A stretch of 64,000 bases of DNA from Desertimonas flava (GCF_003426815.1 NZ_QKYK01000019.1:1-64000); one strand, 5' to 3'. Shown: positions 1 through 8,912, numbered from the stretch's first letter. The notes: generated from the letters alone by a model not told the origin. A program made the numbers and translations.

Positions 1-221
1 ACGACACGGCAAGACTCCCACCCCGGACACCGCCAGCCACGACCGACACAAGTCACCAACACGACCGCCGCGCCCACGATCGCCCACACCCGAGCGACCA
101 CAAACCGCAACAGCCTGGCAGAGGCCCACCCCGTATGCACTTCCACCGTTCAGAACCCACGAACGCGACAGGAGCGCCCGTTTCGCGACCACAGACGGCT
201 GAGAATCGGGGTTGGGGGACG

Positions 222-1448
222 TCAGCTGCGGGGGACTTGGCTCCAGGGGACGTTCTTGTCGACGCGCACGTCGCCGGGCAGGCCGAGGACCTGTTCGCCG
301 AGGATGTTGCGCATGATCTCCGAGGTGCCGCCCTCGATCGAGTTGGCCCGGACGCGGAGGAACGCGTAGCGGAGCCCGTGGCCCGTGCCCTGCACGTCGA
401 GGTCGCCGGGCCGGCGGAACGTGTAGTCGAAGTCGATCAGGGCCTGAGCGCCGAGCAGGTTCATGCAGAAGTCGTACAGCGCCTTGTTCAACTCGGAGTA
501 GGCGAGCTTGGCGATCGACATCTCCGGCCCGGGGTTCCCGGCGCGGGCGTTCTGCGCGGCACGCATGTTGGTGAGCCGGCCGACTTCGGCCTGCACCCAC
601 AGCTGCATCAGGCGATCCTTCACGGCCGGGTCGCGGTCGGCCTCGGCGATCTCGTTCCACACCTCGACGGCGTCGTTCGCCGCGCCGCCGGGACGACCGG
701 TGCCGCCGCCACCGCCGCCGATGGCGTTGCGCTCGTTCATCAGCGTGGTGAGGCTGGCGCGCCACCCCTCGCCGACGTCGCCGATGCGGTGCGAGTCGGG
801 GACCCGCACATCGGTCATGTAGACCTCGTTGAACTCGGCCTCGCCGGTGATCTGTCGCAGCGGTCGAACCTCGACGCCGGGTGACCGCATGTCGAGGGCG
901 AAGTAGGTCATGCCCTTGTGCTTGGGTGCCTCGGGGTCGGTGCGGGTGACGAGCATGCCGAAGTCGGCGAGGTGGGCCAGGGTGTTCCACACCTTCTGTC
1001 CGTTGACCACCCACTCGTCACCGTCACGCACGGCGCGCGTGCCGAGGCCGGCGAAGTCCGAACCGGCGCCGGGCTCGGAGAACAGCTGACACCACTTCTC
1101 CTCGCCGGTGAACATCGGGCGCAGGAACCGCTGCTTCACCTCGGGGCTGCCGTGGGTGGCGATGGTCGGGCCCGCGAGGTGCATGAAGAAGGTGCTCGGC
1201 TCGGTCGGCGCCGCGCCGGCTTCGCGAAGCCGGCGCTCGACCAGCTTGTTGAGCTCGGGCCTGACGCCGAGGCCTCCGTCGCCCTCGGCGAAGTGCACCC
1301 AGGCCAGGCCGGCGTCGAACTGGGCGCCGCGGAACTCGACGTTGCTCGTCGTCTTCGGGTCGTGCGCGGCGAGGAGCGCGTCGATGGCGGCGTTGACCCG
1401 CGTCGTGTCGGCGTCGGTCGAGGTGGGGGCGGCGTCGGTGGCAGTCAT
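222..1448 (-). CDS. acyl-CoA dehydrogenase
   Basis: FAD-dependent enzyme that would introduce the alpha-beta double bond in an acyl-CoA and pass electrons to ETF (EtfAB is at 27.2-29.0 kb). The protein has 408 residues and shows the family signatures LFSEPGAGSD (middle domain) and IEGGTSEIMRNILGEQVLG (C-terminal). I chose the ATG that begins MTATDAAPTS; the frame stays open further upstream, but that extra stretch has no family similarity. An oddity is a run of six glycines after MNERNAI, where FadE relatives have a short loop. The substrate cannot be told from the sequence. Confidence 0.9.
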   Translation of the reverse strand: MTATDAAPTSTDADTTRVNAAIDALLAAHDPKTTSNVEFRGAQFDAGLAWVHFAEGDGGLGVRPELNKLVERRLREAGAAPTEPSTFFMHLAGPTIATHGSPEVKQRFLRPMFTGEEKWCQLFSEPGAGSDFAGLGTRAVRDGDEWVVNGQKVWNTLAHLADFGMLVTRTDPEAPKHKGMTYFALDMRSPGVEVRPLRQITGEAEFNEVYMTDVRVPDSHRIGDVGEGWRASLTTLMNERNAIGGGGGGTGRPGGAANDAVEVWNEIAEADRDPAVKDRLMQLWVQAEVGRLTNMRAAQNARAGNPGPEMSIAKLAYSELNKALYDFCMNLLGAQALIDFDYTFRRPGDLDVQGTGHGLRYAFLRVRANSIEGGTSEIMRNILGEQVLGLPGDVRVDKNVPWSQVPRS

Positions 1449-1530
1449 CAAGGCCGAAGTGTTGCAGCAGAACGGGCCCGAACCACAAGCGGGCCGGATC
1501 GCCACGACGGCGAGCCGAGAGGAAAATCTG

Positions 1531-1578
1531 GCAGCCCTCGACCCGCACCGGATGGGGGAGCCGGGGGTCGAGGGCTGC
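1531..1578 (-). terminator. Rho-independent terminator, minus strand
   Basis: Perfect 14-bp inverted repeat (arms 1531-1544 and 1565-1578) around a 20-nt loop. Read on the minus strand the stem is followed by CAGATTTTCC, a T tract. It lies about 90 nt past the stop of the secreted-protein gene (1671-2591) and before the acyl-CoA dehydrogenase, so it probably separates the two transcripts. Confidence 0.65.
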
Positions 1579-1670
1579 GAAAAACATGATGGCCCAAACG
1601 TGGCCGTCTTCGCTCGCTGGAATGACGTGTCGTTGGGCACGGGTCTGAGTCCCCCGACACATGGAGGTAC

Positions 1671-2591
1671 TCAGGCGTCGTCGATGACTGCGTCGGGGGG
1701 CAGCGGATCCTGCTCGTCCACGGGAGCAAGTCCCCAGTCGATCGTCTGCCAGACCTCGACGAGTTGGGGGCGCAGGTCGGCCTTGACCTCGAGCCGGACC
1801 TCGTCGAGGGGCGGGGTGCACGTGGCATCGGCGACGGCGACACTGATCTCGAGGTCGACCAGGTCCTGCCACTCAGGGTGGTCCGGGGAGCTCGGCTTCC
1901 ATGCCTCCGAGAGCGCGAGCCGTTCGATCGTCTCCGCGTCCCGGTGGTAGTCGACGATCGACGACTGCATCTCGTCGGGTGCGGCGAAATCGTGGCCCGC
2001 CGCGCTCACGCACGCCCGCCACTGCTCGCGAGCGTCGCGGACGCGTGGGTCGGCATCGACGTGCGCCTCGAAGTCGGCGAGGGCCTGCTGCACCATCGGG
2101 TTCCGGGACGGATCGACGCCGTCCTGGTCGATCGCGTCGTAGCACTCCTGCTGCACGGCGAACCACGCGTCCTGCTCGCTGGGGCTGAGATCGGCGAGCT
2201 CGACGCCGATCTCGATGGCCTGGGCCTGACTGACGTCGGGGTCGAGGGCGGTCCAATAGCCATAGCCGTACTGCTGGGCGTACTCGATGCGGTCCATGCC
2301 GCGGTAGGGGTCGAACCCGATGAGGTCCTCGTCCACGCCGACGTACTCGAACCCGGCCTCGTTCATGCACGCCTGCATCGCCTCCACGAACCGTCGGTCC
2401 TGACTGCGCAGGTACTCGTCCAGCTCGTCGTCGGGGACGAGACCGAGCAGCATGTCGATCTGAAAGTCGATGTCGGGTGGCGGTGCGGGCGAAGTGTCGT
2501 CGGGCGGCGCCGCGCCGGCAACTGCGGCGGACGCAGCCGTCGTGACGGCGACGAGGGTCAGGACGCCGGCCATGGCTCGCGGTCGGAACAT
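1671..2591 (-). CDS. secreted protein of unknown function
   Basis: 306 residues. A Sec signal peptide is clear: FRPR, a hydrophobic stretch of about 20 residues, then an Ala-rich cleavage region and mature PPDDTSPAPP. The mature part is acidic, lacks membrane segments and carries four well-spaced cysteines, two of them in similar motifs (ACMNEAGFEY and RACVSAAGHD), suggesting a helical repeat stabilised by disulfides. The start is fixed by AGGAGACACC directly upstream of the ATG. It is divergent from the efflux operon at 2763 and may share its control region. I do not recognise a named family. Confidence 0.75.
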   Translation of the reverse strand: MFRPRAMAGVLTLVAVTTAASAAVAGAAPPDDTSPAPPPDIDFQIDMLLGLVPDDELDEYLRSQDRRFVEAMQACMNEAGFEYVGVDEDLIGFDPYRGMDRIEYAQQYGYGYWTALDPDVSQAQAIEIGVELADLSPSEQDAWFAVQQECYDAIDQDGVDPSRNPMVQQALADFEAHVDADPRVRDAREQWRACVSAAGHDFAAPDEMQSSIVDYHRDAETIERLALSEAWKPSSPDHPEWQDLVDLEISVAVADATCTPPLDEVRLEVKADLRPQLVEVWQTIDWGLAPVDEQDPLPPDAVIDDA

Positions 2592-2662
2592 GGTGTCTCC
2601 TGGTGTGAGTTCGGGACGGGACACGACGTCGTGTCGCTGGGTTCTGTCCGCGAGCGGGCCCT

Positions 2663-2678
2663 CGTTTCCGCGGAAACG
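2663..2678. promoter_or_regulatory. 16-bp perfect palindrome, possible operator
   Basis: CGTTTCCGCGGAAACG, framed by CGAGC (2651-2655) and GCTCG (2679-2683), lies in the 171-bp divergent region between the secreted-protein gene and the adaptor gene. Its right half overlaps the candidate promoter at 2675. Binding protein unknown. Confidence 0.4.
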
Positions 2679-2697
2679 GCTCGGACCGTCCGGACAG
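2675..2697 (+). promoter_or_regulatory. candidate ECF-type promoter of the efflux operon
   Basis: AACG (2675-2678), 11 nt, then CCGGACAG (2690-2697). The same two blocks with the same 11-nt gap occur at 7074-7096 just upstream of the sigma factor gene. The shared motif is seen in the sequence; assigning it to that sigma factor is inference. Confidence 0.4.
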
Positions 2698-2762
2698 TTC
2701 CCCGTCATGAGGTCCAGTGCAGTCCGTGGTGGTCGCGTCGTCGGCCCGGCGGGGCCCGTTCG

Positions 2763-4418
2763 ATGAGCGGCTCGTCGGCACGCCGGCACGTCGTCGTGGG
2801 AGTCGTCGTGGCGACGTTCGTCGGAGTGGCGCTGGCCGGATGGGCAGCCGGCTCGCGGGTGCAATCGCCGGCCGCCGCAGCCGCCAGGGCGCGTGCGCCC
2901 GAACCGTCGCTGATCGCCGCCCCCGTGGAGTTGCGGATCCTCGCGTCGCGCGTGGTGACGCGAGGCGATGTGGTTCCGGGCGAGTCGGTCACGATCACGG
3001 GGCCGTCATCGGACGATGGCGCGACGGTGACACGGGTCCCCGTCGCCGTCGGCGACGAGGTCGCCGAGGGCGCCGCGGTCCTCGAGATGTCGGGACGGCC
3101 CGTTGTGGTGATCGAGGGAACCGTCCCCGCCTACCGGACGATGCGGCCGGGCGTGAAGGGGGCAGACGTGGACCAGTTGCAGACCGGACTCGAGCGTCTC
3201 GGCTGCGACACGACCGGCGATCTCGGCGTGTATGGCGACGCGACGAAGGCCTGTGTCGCCGAGCTCTACGACCGGCTCGGGTACGAGCCGGTCCCCAGCT
3301 CGGACACCGAGGCCACCGACCTCGCCGACGCGCGCGAGGCGATGGCCGATGCCGAGGAGACGCTGGGCGCGGCGGAGGTCGCCCTCGACGACGCGGCGAA
3401 GGGGCCGGCCCGGGCAGATGTCGTCGCCGCCGAGATCGCCGTGGACGCGGCGCGACGCAACGTCGAGCGGTCGACCACCGCAGCGGTCGTGGCCCAGGTC
3501 GCTGCCGACGCTGCCGTCGACAACGCCCTGATGTCCGCCAACTCCGTGCTGGCCGATGCCGAGTCGACGGCGCCGGAGCGGGCGGCGGCGTCGGCGGCTG
3601 TCGAGGCCGCCGCTCTCGCCGCCGACGTGGCGGCGCGTGACTCCGTCGAGGCTGCTGAGGCTGCCGCCGAGGAGCTCCGTCTCGCCCAGGCGACGCTCGC
3701 CGATCTCATCGCGCCACCGGACGTCACGGCCGAGGCCGAGGCCCGGGCGCGGGCCCGAGACGCCCTCGATCGGGCGACCGCGGCGGTGACCGATCTCGAG
3801 GCACGGTCCGGACCGACGATTCCTTTCGGGGAGGTCGTGTTCGTGCCGGCGCTGCCGGCGACCGTCAGCTCGTTGCGAGCGGAGGTCGGTGACGACGCGG
3901 CAGGCGGCGATGATGGAGGGTCGGGCGCCGACGGCTTGATCGTCCTCGCCACGTCCGCCCTCCAGGTCGAGGCGACCGTGTCGCCGTCGGACGCGGCGAT
4001 CCTCCGTATTGGCATGACGGTCGAGGTCATGAACGACGGGATGTCGACGACGGCGATCGCCGGTCGGCTGTCGTTCGTGGGCGAGCAGGTCGAATCGTCG
4101 GGGGACGGCCGGCAGCGAGGTCTCCCCGTGATCGTTGATGGTGTCGACCCGATTCCGCCGGCATGGACCGGCTCCAACGTCCGCGTCACCTTCACCGCCG
4201 CCGCCACCTCGTCGCCGGTTCTGGTGGTGCCCCTTGCCGCGGTGTGGTCCGGCGCTGACGGCCAAGCACGCGTGGAGGTGGTCGACGACGACGCCGGGAC
4301 CGTGACGGCGGTGGCTGTCGAGCCCGGCCTCTCCGCCGATGGCTTCGTGCAGGTGACGCCCGTGGCGACCGGCGAGCTCGGAGAGGGCGACCAGGTCGTG
4401 GTGGGGGAGAACTCGTGA
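2763..4418 (+). CDS. HlyD-like adaptor with peptidoglycan-binding domain
   Basis: 551 residues. One N-terminal membrane anchor (about 10-30), a lipoyl/barrel-like part, a PG_binding_1 motif around 130-170 (GVKGADVDQLQTGLERLGC), an Ala/Glu-rich coiled-coil hairpin at about 185-340, and a beta-barrel C-terminus (about 345-551). This is the layout of periplasmic adaptor subunits that accompany MacB-type ABC transporters; the peptidoglycan-binding insert is common in actinobacterial versions. The frame is open far upstream, but only the ATG at 2763 gives a sensible membrane anchor. The next gene starts inside its stop codon (GTGA), so the two are translationally coupled. Confidence 0.85.
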   Translation: MSGSSARRHVVVGVVVATFVGVALAGWAAGSRVQSPAAAAARARAPEPSLIAAPVELRILASRVVTRGDVVPGESVTITGPSSDDGATVTRVPVAVGDEVAEGAAVLEMSGRPVVVIEGTVPAYRTMRPGVKGADVDQLQTGLERLGCDTTGDLGVYGDATKACVAELYDRLGYEPVPSSDTEATDLADAREAMADAEETLGAAEVALDDAAKGPARADVVAAEIAVDAARRNVERSTTAAVVAQVAADAAVDNALMSANSVLADAESTAPERAAASAAVEAAALAADVAARDSVEAAEAAAEELRLAQATLADLIAPPDVTAEAEARARARDALDRATAAVTDLEARSGPTIPFGEVVFVPALPATVSSLRAEVGDDAAGGDDGGSGADGLIVLATSALQVEATVSPSDAAILRIGMTVEVMNDGMSTTAIAGRLSFVGEQVESSGDGRQRGLPVIVDGVDPIPPAWTGSNVRVTFTAAATSSPVLVVPLAAVWSGADGQARVEVVDDDAGTVTAVAVEPGLSADGFVQVTPVATGELGEGDQVVVGENS

Positions 4419-5101
4419 GGCGCGGACGCGTGTCCGGACGTCTGGCCGTGGCCGTGCGACGGCTCGCCGCCGGCCTCGTCGCGGTGGCCGCGGTGAGTTC
4501 GGCGGGCCAGGTGGCTGCCGTCGTCGTTGCCGGATCGCGAGCCCCCACGACGTCCGGTGACGCCGTCCGGGCGGCGAAGCTCGGCTGGACGCGGTTCGTC
4601 GCCGGCAACGTCGTGGCGCCGACGGCCGTCTCGGAGCCGTGCCCGATGCTGTCCGCCGAGGCGGCGTCCGCAGCGGTGGCCGACGTCGGCGCCGTGCCGA
4701 GCGCCCTGCCCTCGGGCGTCTGGCTCGACCGGCGCTCCGTCGGCGCCGGGATCATCAGCATCGCCTGTGGCGTCGACCTCGCCGACGCGTCGGAACCTGC
4801 CGGCTCCACCGGGCTCGTCGTCGAGGCGACGATCCTCGACGGCCAGGTCGGCTTCGCCGCGTACGCCGAGCACATCGCCGGTCGCGACGTCGAGGTCGCC
4901 GCGGCTCCGGTGCTGGGCGGCGAGCAGGCTGGGCGCTGCCGCAACGACCCGACGATGTGCGTCGCGTCGTGGCACTCGGATGGGCTGGTCGTCACCGTCA
5001 AGCTCGATGGGCCGCGGAGCGAAGCCAGCGAGTCGCAGGCGTTCCAGCTGCTCGAGGCCGTCGCGCCGACCGTGCTGACGAACCTCGCGGCGGTGTCGTG
5101 A
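4415..5101 (+). CDS. exported protein encoded in the efflux operon
   Basis: 228 residues from a GTG overlapping the previous stop. A basic start (MRRGRV) is followed by an Ala/Val-rich hydrophobic segment of about 25 residues, so it is secreted or anchored by an uncleaved signal. The remainder has cysteines in EPCPML, SIACGV and GRCRNDPTMC that could form disulfides outside the membrane. No family is recognised. Its place between adaptor and ATPase, with overlaps on both sides, suggests an accessory or substrate-sensing part of the same transporter (inference). Confidence 0.75.
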   Translation: MRRGRVSGRLAVAVRRLAAGLVAVAAVSSAGQVAAVVVAGSRAPTTSGDAVRAAKLGWTRFVAGNVVAPTAVSEPCPMLSAEAASAAVADVGAVPSALPSGVWLDRRSVGAGIISIACGVDLADASEPAGSTGLVVEATILDGQVGFAAYAEHIAGRDVEVAAAPVLGGEQAGRCRNDPTMCVASWHSDGLVVTVKLDGPRSEASESQAFQLLEAVAPTVLTNLAAVS

Positions 5102-5835
5102 GCGTGGCGACGACACCGGGCAGCGGGCCGACGCCGGACCACGAGCCGCCGGCGCCGGCATCCGTGGTCGAAATGCGCGGTGTGACCAAGACCTACCCGT
5201 CGGCTCCGCCCGTGACGGCGCTGCGCGAGTGCGAGCTGCGCGTCCAGCGCGGCGAGTACGTGGCGATCATGGGGCCATCGGGATCGGGAAAGTCGACGCT
5301 GCTCAACGTGCTCGGTCTCCTCGACGACCCGTCGACGGGCGAGTACACGCTCGATGGTCAACCGACGGCTGGTCTCTCGGAGCGGGCCCGGTCGGGACTT
5401 CGCGCCCATCTGATCGGCTTCGTGTTCCAGTCGTTCCACCTGGTCGGCTACCGCACCGCGGTCGAGAACGTCGAGGCCGGCTTGCTCTACCAGCGCGTCC
5501 GTCGTCGAGAGCGCCGGCGTCGGGCGCTCGACGTGCTCGAACGGGTCGGGCTCGCCGAGCGGATGTGGGCGACCCCGTCACAGATGTCGGGGGGAGAGCG
5601 TCAGCGCGTCGCCCTCGCCCGCGCCCTGGTGCGGCGGCCGGCCCTCGTCCTGTGCGACGAACCGACCGGCAACCTCGACACGGCGACCGGGGAGCAGGTG
5701 CTCGCGCTCGTCGACGAGCTGCACGACGACGGGTTGACGGTGGTCGTCATCACCCATGACATCTCGGTCGGCCGCCGAGCCGATCGAGTGGTCGAGATCC
5801 GCGACGGCATCGTGCAGGGGGGAGTCGCGACATGA
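5098..5835 (+). CDS. ABC transporter ATP-binding protein (MacB/LolD class)
   Basis: 245 residues. Walker A GPSGSGKST, the Q loop in VFQSFHLV, signature MSGGERQRVALARAL, Walker B LVLCDEPTGNLD and the switch histidine in VITHD are all present, so it should be an active ATPase. The sequence is typical of the LolD/MacB group that energises FtsX-type permeases. Start GTG at 5098 overlaps the stop of the exported-protein gene; the stop overlaps the permease ATG (ATGA). The stretch before VVEMRGVTKTYP is a short, proline-rich leader. Confidence 0.95.
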   Translation: MSVATTPGSGPTPDHEPPAPASVVEMRGVTKTYPSAPPVTALRECELRVQRGEYVAIMGPSGSGKSTLLNVLGLLDDPSTGEYTLDGQPTAGLSERARSGLRAHLIGFVFQSFHLVGYRTAVENVEAGLLYQRVRRRERRRRALDVLERVGLAERMWATPSQMSGGERQRVALARALVRRPALVLCDEPTGNLDTATGEQVLALVDELHDDGLTVVVITHDISVGRRADRVVEIRDGIVQGGVAT

Positions 5836-7061
5836 GCCGGTGGAAAGGATCGCTCCGATCGTCGCTGGCTGCGAGGGATCTGCTCGGCGAGGCGGCCGCG
5901 GCGATCACGCGACGACCGGGGCGATCGTTGCTCACCGCACTGGGCACCACGGTCGGTGTCGCCGCCTTCGTGGCGACCACGGGACTCGCCGCGACCGCCC
6001 AATCCCAGGTGGGCGAGCACTTCGACGAGTTGGTGGCGACCGAGGTCCGCGTGACCGATACGCAGCAGCCGGCCGGAGGGGCAGCGGAGTCGGACGCGCC
6101 GTTCCCCGCCGACGCGCAGCAACGTCTCGAACGTCTGGCCGGCGTCGAACACGCCGGCCTCTACTGGAAGGTCGACGACGACGATCTCGACGTCCGCACA
6201 CTGGTCGCGCTCTCTCGTCGACCCCGGTCGCTCGGCGTGATGGCGGTGAGCCCCGGCGCCCTCCTCGCGGCCCGCCCCGACGTCGGCACCGGGCGCCTCT
6301 TCGACGACTTTCACGACCGCCGGGGCGAGCGGGTCGCCCTGCTCGGCCGCCACGCTGCCGAGCAGCTCGGCATCACGCGGGTCGACAACCAGGCAGCGAT
6401 CTTCATCTCCGATCACGCGTACGTCGTGCTCGGGATCATCGACCACGTCGAGCGCGTGCCCGAGCTCCTCCAGGCGGTGGTCGTCCCGAGCGGCACCGCC
6501 ATCGCCGACTTCGCCAACGAGGAGGCTGATGACACCGTGCTCATCGAGGTGGCGCCCGGCGCAGCCGGACTCATCGGGTCCCAGGCCGCGATGGCCGTGC
6601 GGCCGCAGGATCCCGACCGGCTGGCGGTCGTCGCCCCACCGGAGCCCGGGGCGTTGCGGGCAACGGTCGAGTCGGACGTCACGGCCCTCCTCTACGGCCT
6701 CGCCGGCCTGTCCTTGCTCGTCGGCATGATCGGGATCGCCAACACCACCCTCGTCGCGGTGCTCGAGCGTCGCTCCGAGATCGGTGTACGTCGCGCGCTC
6801 GGCGCGCGGCGGCGCCACGTGGCCGGGCAGTTCCTCGCCGAGTCGGCGACGCTGGGGACGCTCGGAGGGGTGCTCGGTGCGAGTCTCGGGATCCTGGTGG
6901 TGGTCGTCGTCTCGGCGCAGCGCGGGTGGACCACCACGCTGGATCCCGCGCTCACGCTGCCGGCCCCCGTCATCGGCGCCGTCACCGGTCTCCTCGCCGG
7001 GCTCCAGCCGTCGTGGCGAGCGGCGCGGGTGGCGCCGGCCGACGCGCTGCGGACCGACTGA
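5832..7061 (+). CDS. FtsX/MacB-type ABC permease
   Basis: 409 residues. One membrane helix at about 30-50 (SLLTALGTTVGVAAFVATTG), a large extracytoplasmic domain (MacB core), then three helices in the C-terminal 130 residues with the FtsX signature region (ANTTLVAVLERRSEIGVRRA). Together with the upstream adaptor and ATPase it forms a MacAB-like export or mechanotransmission complex; the substrate is unknown. It overlaps the ATPase by 4 nt and ends 43 nt before the sigma factor gene. Confidence 0.92.
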   Translation: MSRWKGSLRSSLAARDLLGEAAAAITRRPGRSLLTALGTTVGVAAFVATTGLAATAQSQVGEHFDELVATEVRVTDTQQPAGGAAESDAPFPADAQQRLERLAGVEHAGLYWKVDDDDLDVRTLVALSRRPRSLGVMAVSPGALLAARPDVGTGRLFDDFHDRRGERVALLGRHAAEQLGITRVDNQAAIFISDHAYVVLGIIDHVERVPELLQAVVVPSGTAIADFANEEADDTVLIEVAPGAAGLIGSQAAMAVRPQDPDRLAVVAPPEPGALRATVESDVTALLYGLAGLSLLVGMIGIANTTLVAVLERRSEIGVRRALGARRRHVAGQFLAESATLGTLGGVLGASLGILVVVVVSAQRGWTTTLDPALTLPAPVIGAVTGLLAGLQPSWRAARVAPADALRTD

Positions 7062-7073
7062 ACCGCCGCGTGT

Positions 7074-7096
7074 AACGACTTCCGGACTCCGGACAG
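7074..7096 (+). promoter_or_regulatory. candidate autoregulatory promoter of the sigma gene
   Basis: AACG (7074-7077), 11 nt, CCGGACAG (7089-7096): the same motif as at 2675-2697. It ends 8 nt before the GTG start, so the transcript would have little or no leader. Confidence 0.4.
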
Positions 7097-7104
7097 AATT
7101 GGTC

Positions 7105-7650
7105 GTGACCTTCGACGCGCGCCAGCGGTTCGACGCGATCTTCCGTGCGCACTACGCAGCGGTGCGTCGCTACGCGCACCATCGGTCGATCGTCGGCAGC
7201 GACGCCGACGACCTCGTGAGCGAGACCTTCCTGGTCGCCTGGCGCCGCCTCGACGTCGTGCCGGCCGACGCGCTGCCGTGGCTCCTCGCCGTGGCCGCCA
7301 ACGTTCAGCGCAACCAGGCGCGCACCCGTCGGCGCCATCGCTCGCTGTTGGAACGTGTGCCGCGTCCCGAGCCGGTCGCGCCGCCGGCCGAACCGGGTCT
7401 CGGGTCGAGCCGGATCCGGTCGGCCCTCGATCGGCTCTCGGCGGCCGACCGGGAGATCCTCATCCTGGTCGCCTGGGACGACCTGACCGCCCAGCAGCTG
7501 GCCGTGGTGCTCGGCACCACGGCCGGAACGGCGCGGTTGCGCCTGCATCGGGCCCGCCGCCGGTTCGCCGGGCAGTTGGAAGCCGACGAACCGGCGGCGG
7601 TCATGTCGATGGTGGCGCTTCTCGACGAACGAGCGGGGCTTGCGACATGA
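7105..7650 (+). CDS. ECF-type RNA polymerase sigma factor
   Basis: 181 residues. Region 2 is seen in FDAIFRAHYAAVRRYA and DADDLVSETFLVAWRRL, region 4 in LSAADREILILVAWDDLTA followed by the helix-turn-helix GTTAGTARLRLHRARRR. Regions 1 and 3 are missing, as in extracytoplasmic-function sigma factors. The GTG at 7105 is preferred; a TTG at 7099 is in frame. Its stop overlaps the start of the next gene, a membrane protein with an outer domain, the usual arrangement of ECF sigma factor and anti-sigma or sensor. Confidence 0.9.
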   Translation: MTFDARQRFDAIFRAHYAAVRRYAHHRSIVGSDADDLVSETFLVAWRRLDVVPADALPWLLAVAANVQRNQARTRRRHRSLLERVPRPEPVAPPAEPGLGSSRIRSALDRLSAADREILILVAWDDLTAQQLAVVLGTTAGTARLRLHRARRRFAGQLEADEPAAVMSMVALLDERAGLAT

Positions 7651-8699
7651 GCCGATCGTTCGAGCCGGGCCGCGACGATGACCGGTCCCAGTCGGCATTC
7701 GACGCCCTTCGCACCGCCCGGCCGTCCATGGCCGATGACCTGGCGGACCCGGACGGCCCTCGCGCCCGAGCGATCTGGCGCGAGATCCTTGAGGACCAGC
7801 CGGAACCGGCGCGACGGACACGCCGTGTCGTGTTGCGCGTCGGGCTCGGTGCCGTTGCGGCGGCCGCGGCGATCGCCGCCCTCGTCGTGGTCCCGGGACG
7901 CCAGGGGGCGCCCGCGTCGGGTCGACCGGCCGTGTCGCCGGAGGCACCACCGTCCACGGTCGGGGCGACGCTCCTCCCGCCGACGACATCTGGTCCGCAG
8001 CCGACGAGCCCGCCCAGCGCGCCGATCGTGCCGACCGTACCGATCACGGCTGCGCTTCCGTCGTCGTGGCCGGTGATCGCCTCTGCCGATCCGGTCGGCG
8101 ACGCGATGACGGCGCAGGCGACGGTGTCGTTCGAGTCCGGCTCCTCGGTGTGGCACGCGGTGGTGACGCTCGCCGACGGCGCCTTGCTGATCGGGATGGA
8201 CACTTCCGACGGCGGTACATCGGTTGCCGACGAGCGCCTCTTCGTCGATGGCCACTGGTACGAGCCGACCCCGGATGGATGGCAGCCCGACCCGTCGCCG
8301 ACGCTGCCGATCGTTCGTCCGACGCCGTCCGATCCACGGGAGCTCCTCGATCGGCTCACCCCGACGGCCGGCTTCGAGCCCGACGGGACCCACATCGTCG
8401 ACGGCATCGAGACCGTGCATCTCCGGGCAATGACGCCTGGCGCGATCGACCCGGCGTTGCTCGCCCTCCTGCCGACCTCGGCCGACACGTCGATCGGGTC
8501 GCTGGAGCTCTGGGTCGACTCGAACCGCATCACGCGGCGCATCGACGTGGTCTACGTCGATGGGGACGACGTGGACGGCGCCGTCGTCGGCGCCGACGGC
8601 ACGCGCGTCATCGAGCTCGAATCGTCGTTGGTGTCCATCGTGTTCAGCGCCGTCGGTGAACCGATCGCTCTCGACCCGGCGACCACCACGCAGCGCTGA
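7647..8699 (+). CDS. membrane-anchored partner of the sigma factor (putative anti-sigma)
   Basis: 350 residues. About 55 cytoplasmic residues, a membrane helix at about 58-80 (the Val/Leu/Ala segment after RRVVLRVGLGAV), a Pro/Thr/Ser linker, then an extracellular domain of about 220 residues ending in LELWVDSNRITRRIDVVYVD, a style seen in outer-lipoprotein-sorting-like beta domains. The ATG overlaps the sigma stop (ATGA). No ZAS zinc motif is seen in the cytoplasmic part, so the anti-sigma role rests on topology and gene order only. Confidence 0.7.
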   Translation: MSRSFEPGRDDDRSQSAFDALRTARPSMADDLADPDGPRARAIWREILEDQPEPARRTRRVVLRVGLGAVAAAAAIAALVVVPGRQGAPASGRPAVSPEAPPSTVGATLLPPTTSGPQPTSPPSAPIVPTVPITAALPSSWPVIASADPVGDAMTAQATVSFESGSSVWHAVVTLADGALLIGMDTSDGGTSVADERLFVDGHWYEPTPDGWQPDPSPTLPIVRPTPSDPRELLDRLTPTAGFEPDGTHIVDGIETVHLRAMTPGAIDPALLALLPTSADTSIGSLELWVDSNRITRRIDVVYVDGDDVDGAVVGADGTRVIELESSLVSIVFSAVGEPIALDPATTTQR

Positions 8700-8724
8700 G
8701 CCCGCCGTACCGCGCCGTAGCGCC

Positions 8725-8775
8725 CTGCACTGCCCGGTCGTTCGCAAACCGGAGCGGGCGCCTGTCGCAGTGCAG
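8725..8775. repeat. nested inverted repeats
   Basis: Outer arms CTGCACTGC (8725-8733) and GCAGTGCAG (8767-8775) are perfect complements. An inner pair CCGGT (8734-8738) / ACCGG (8748-8752) begins directly inside the left arm. A -10-like TATTCT (8776-8781) follows on the plus strand. Confidence 0.45.
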
Positions 8776-8880
8776 TATTCTAGAGACGTCGACGAAGAGC
8801 GCCGGGGAGGGCTCGCCGACGGGCAGGTACCCGAGCCGGCTCCGACAGGTGCGGGCCGACGGGCCGTGCGCACCGTCGGA

Positions 8881-8912
8881 CAACACCCGCTGGTCACGGC
8901 CAGCGGGTGTTG
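8881..8912. terminator. 13-bp hairpin between convergent genes
   Basis: Perfect 13-bp arms 8881-8893 and 8900-8912 around the 6-nt loop TCACGG. It sits between the sigma-partner gene (plus) and the sortase gene (minus) and would serve both. No T tract follows, so it resembles the U-less hairpins of high-GC actinobacteria. Confidence 0.6.

Noticed and set aside
135-884. Plus-strand open frame at the window start
   Set aside because: Antisense to the acyl-CoA dehydrogenase and without family features; bases 1-221 themselves show no convincing start plus coding pattern on either strand.
2718-2762. Upstream extension of the adaptor gene
   Set aside because: The frame stays open far upstream through the divergent gene, but the added residues are not membrane- or family-like.
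3266-5161. 631-codon minus-strand frame opposite the adaptor gene
   Set aside because: Ala/Ser/Thr-rich shadow of the coiled-coil coding region; no motif.
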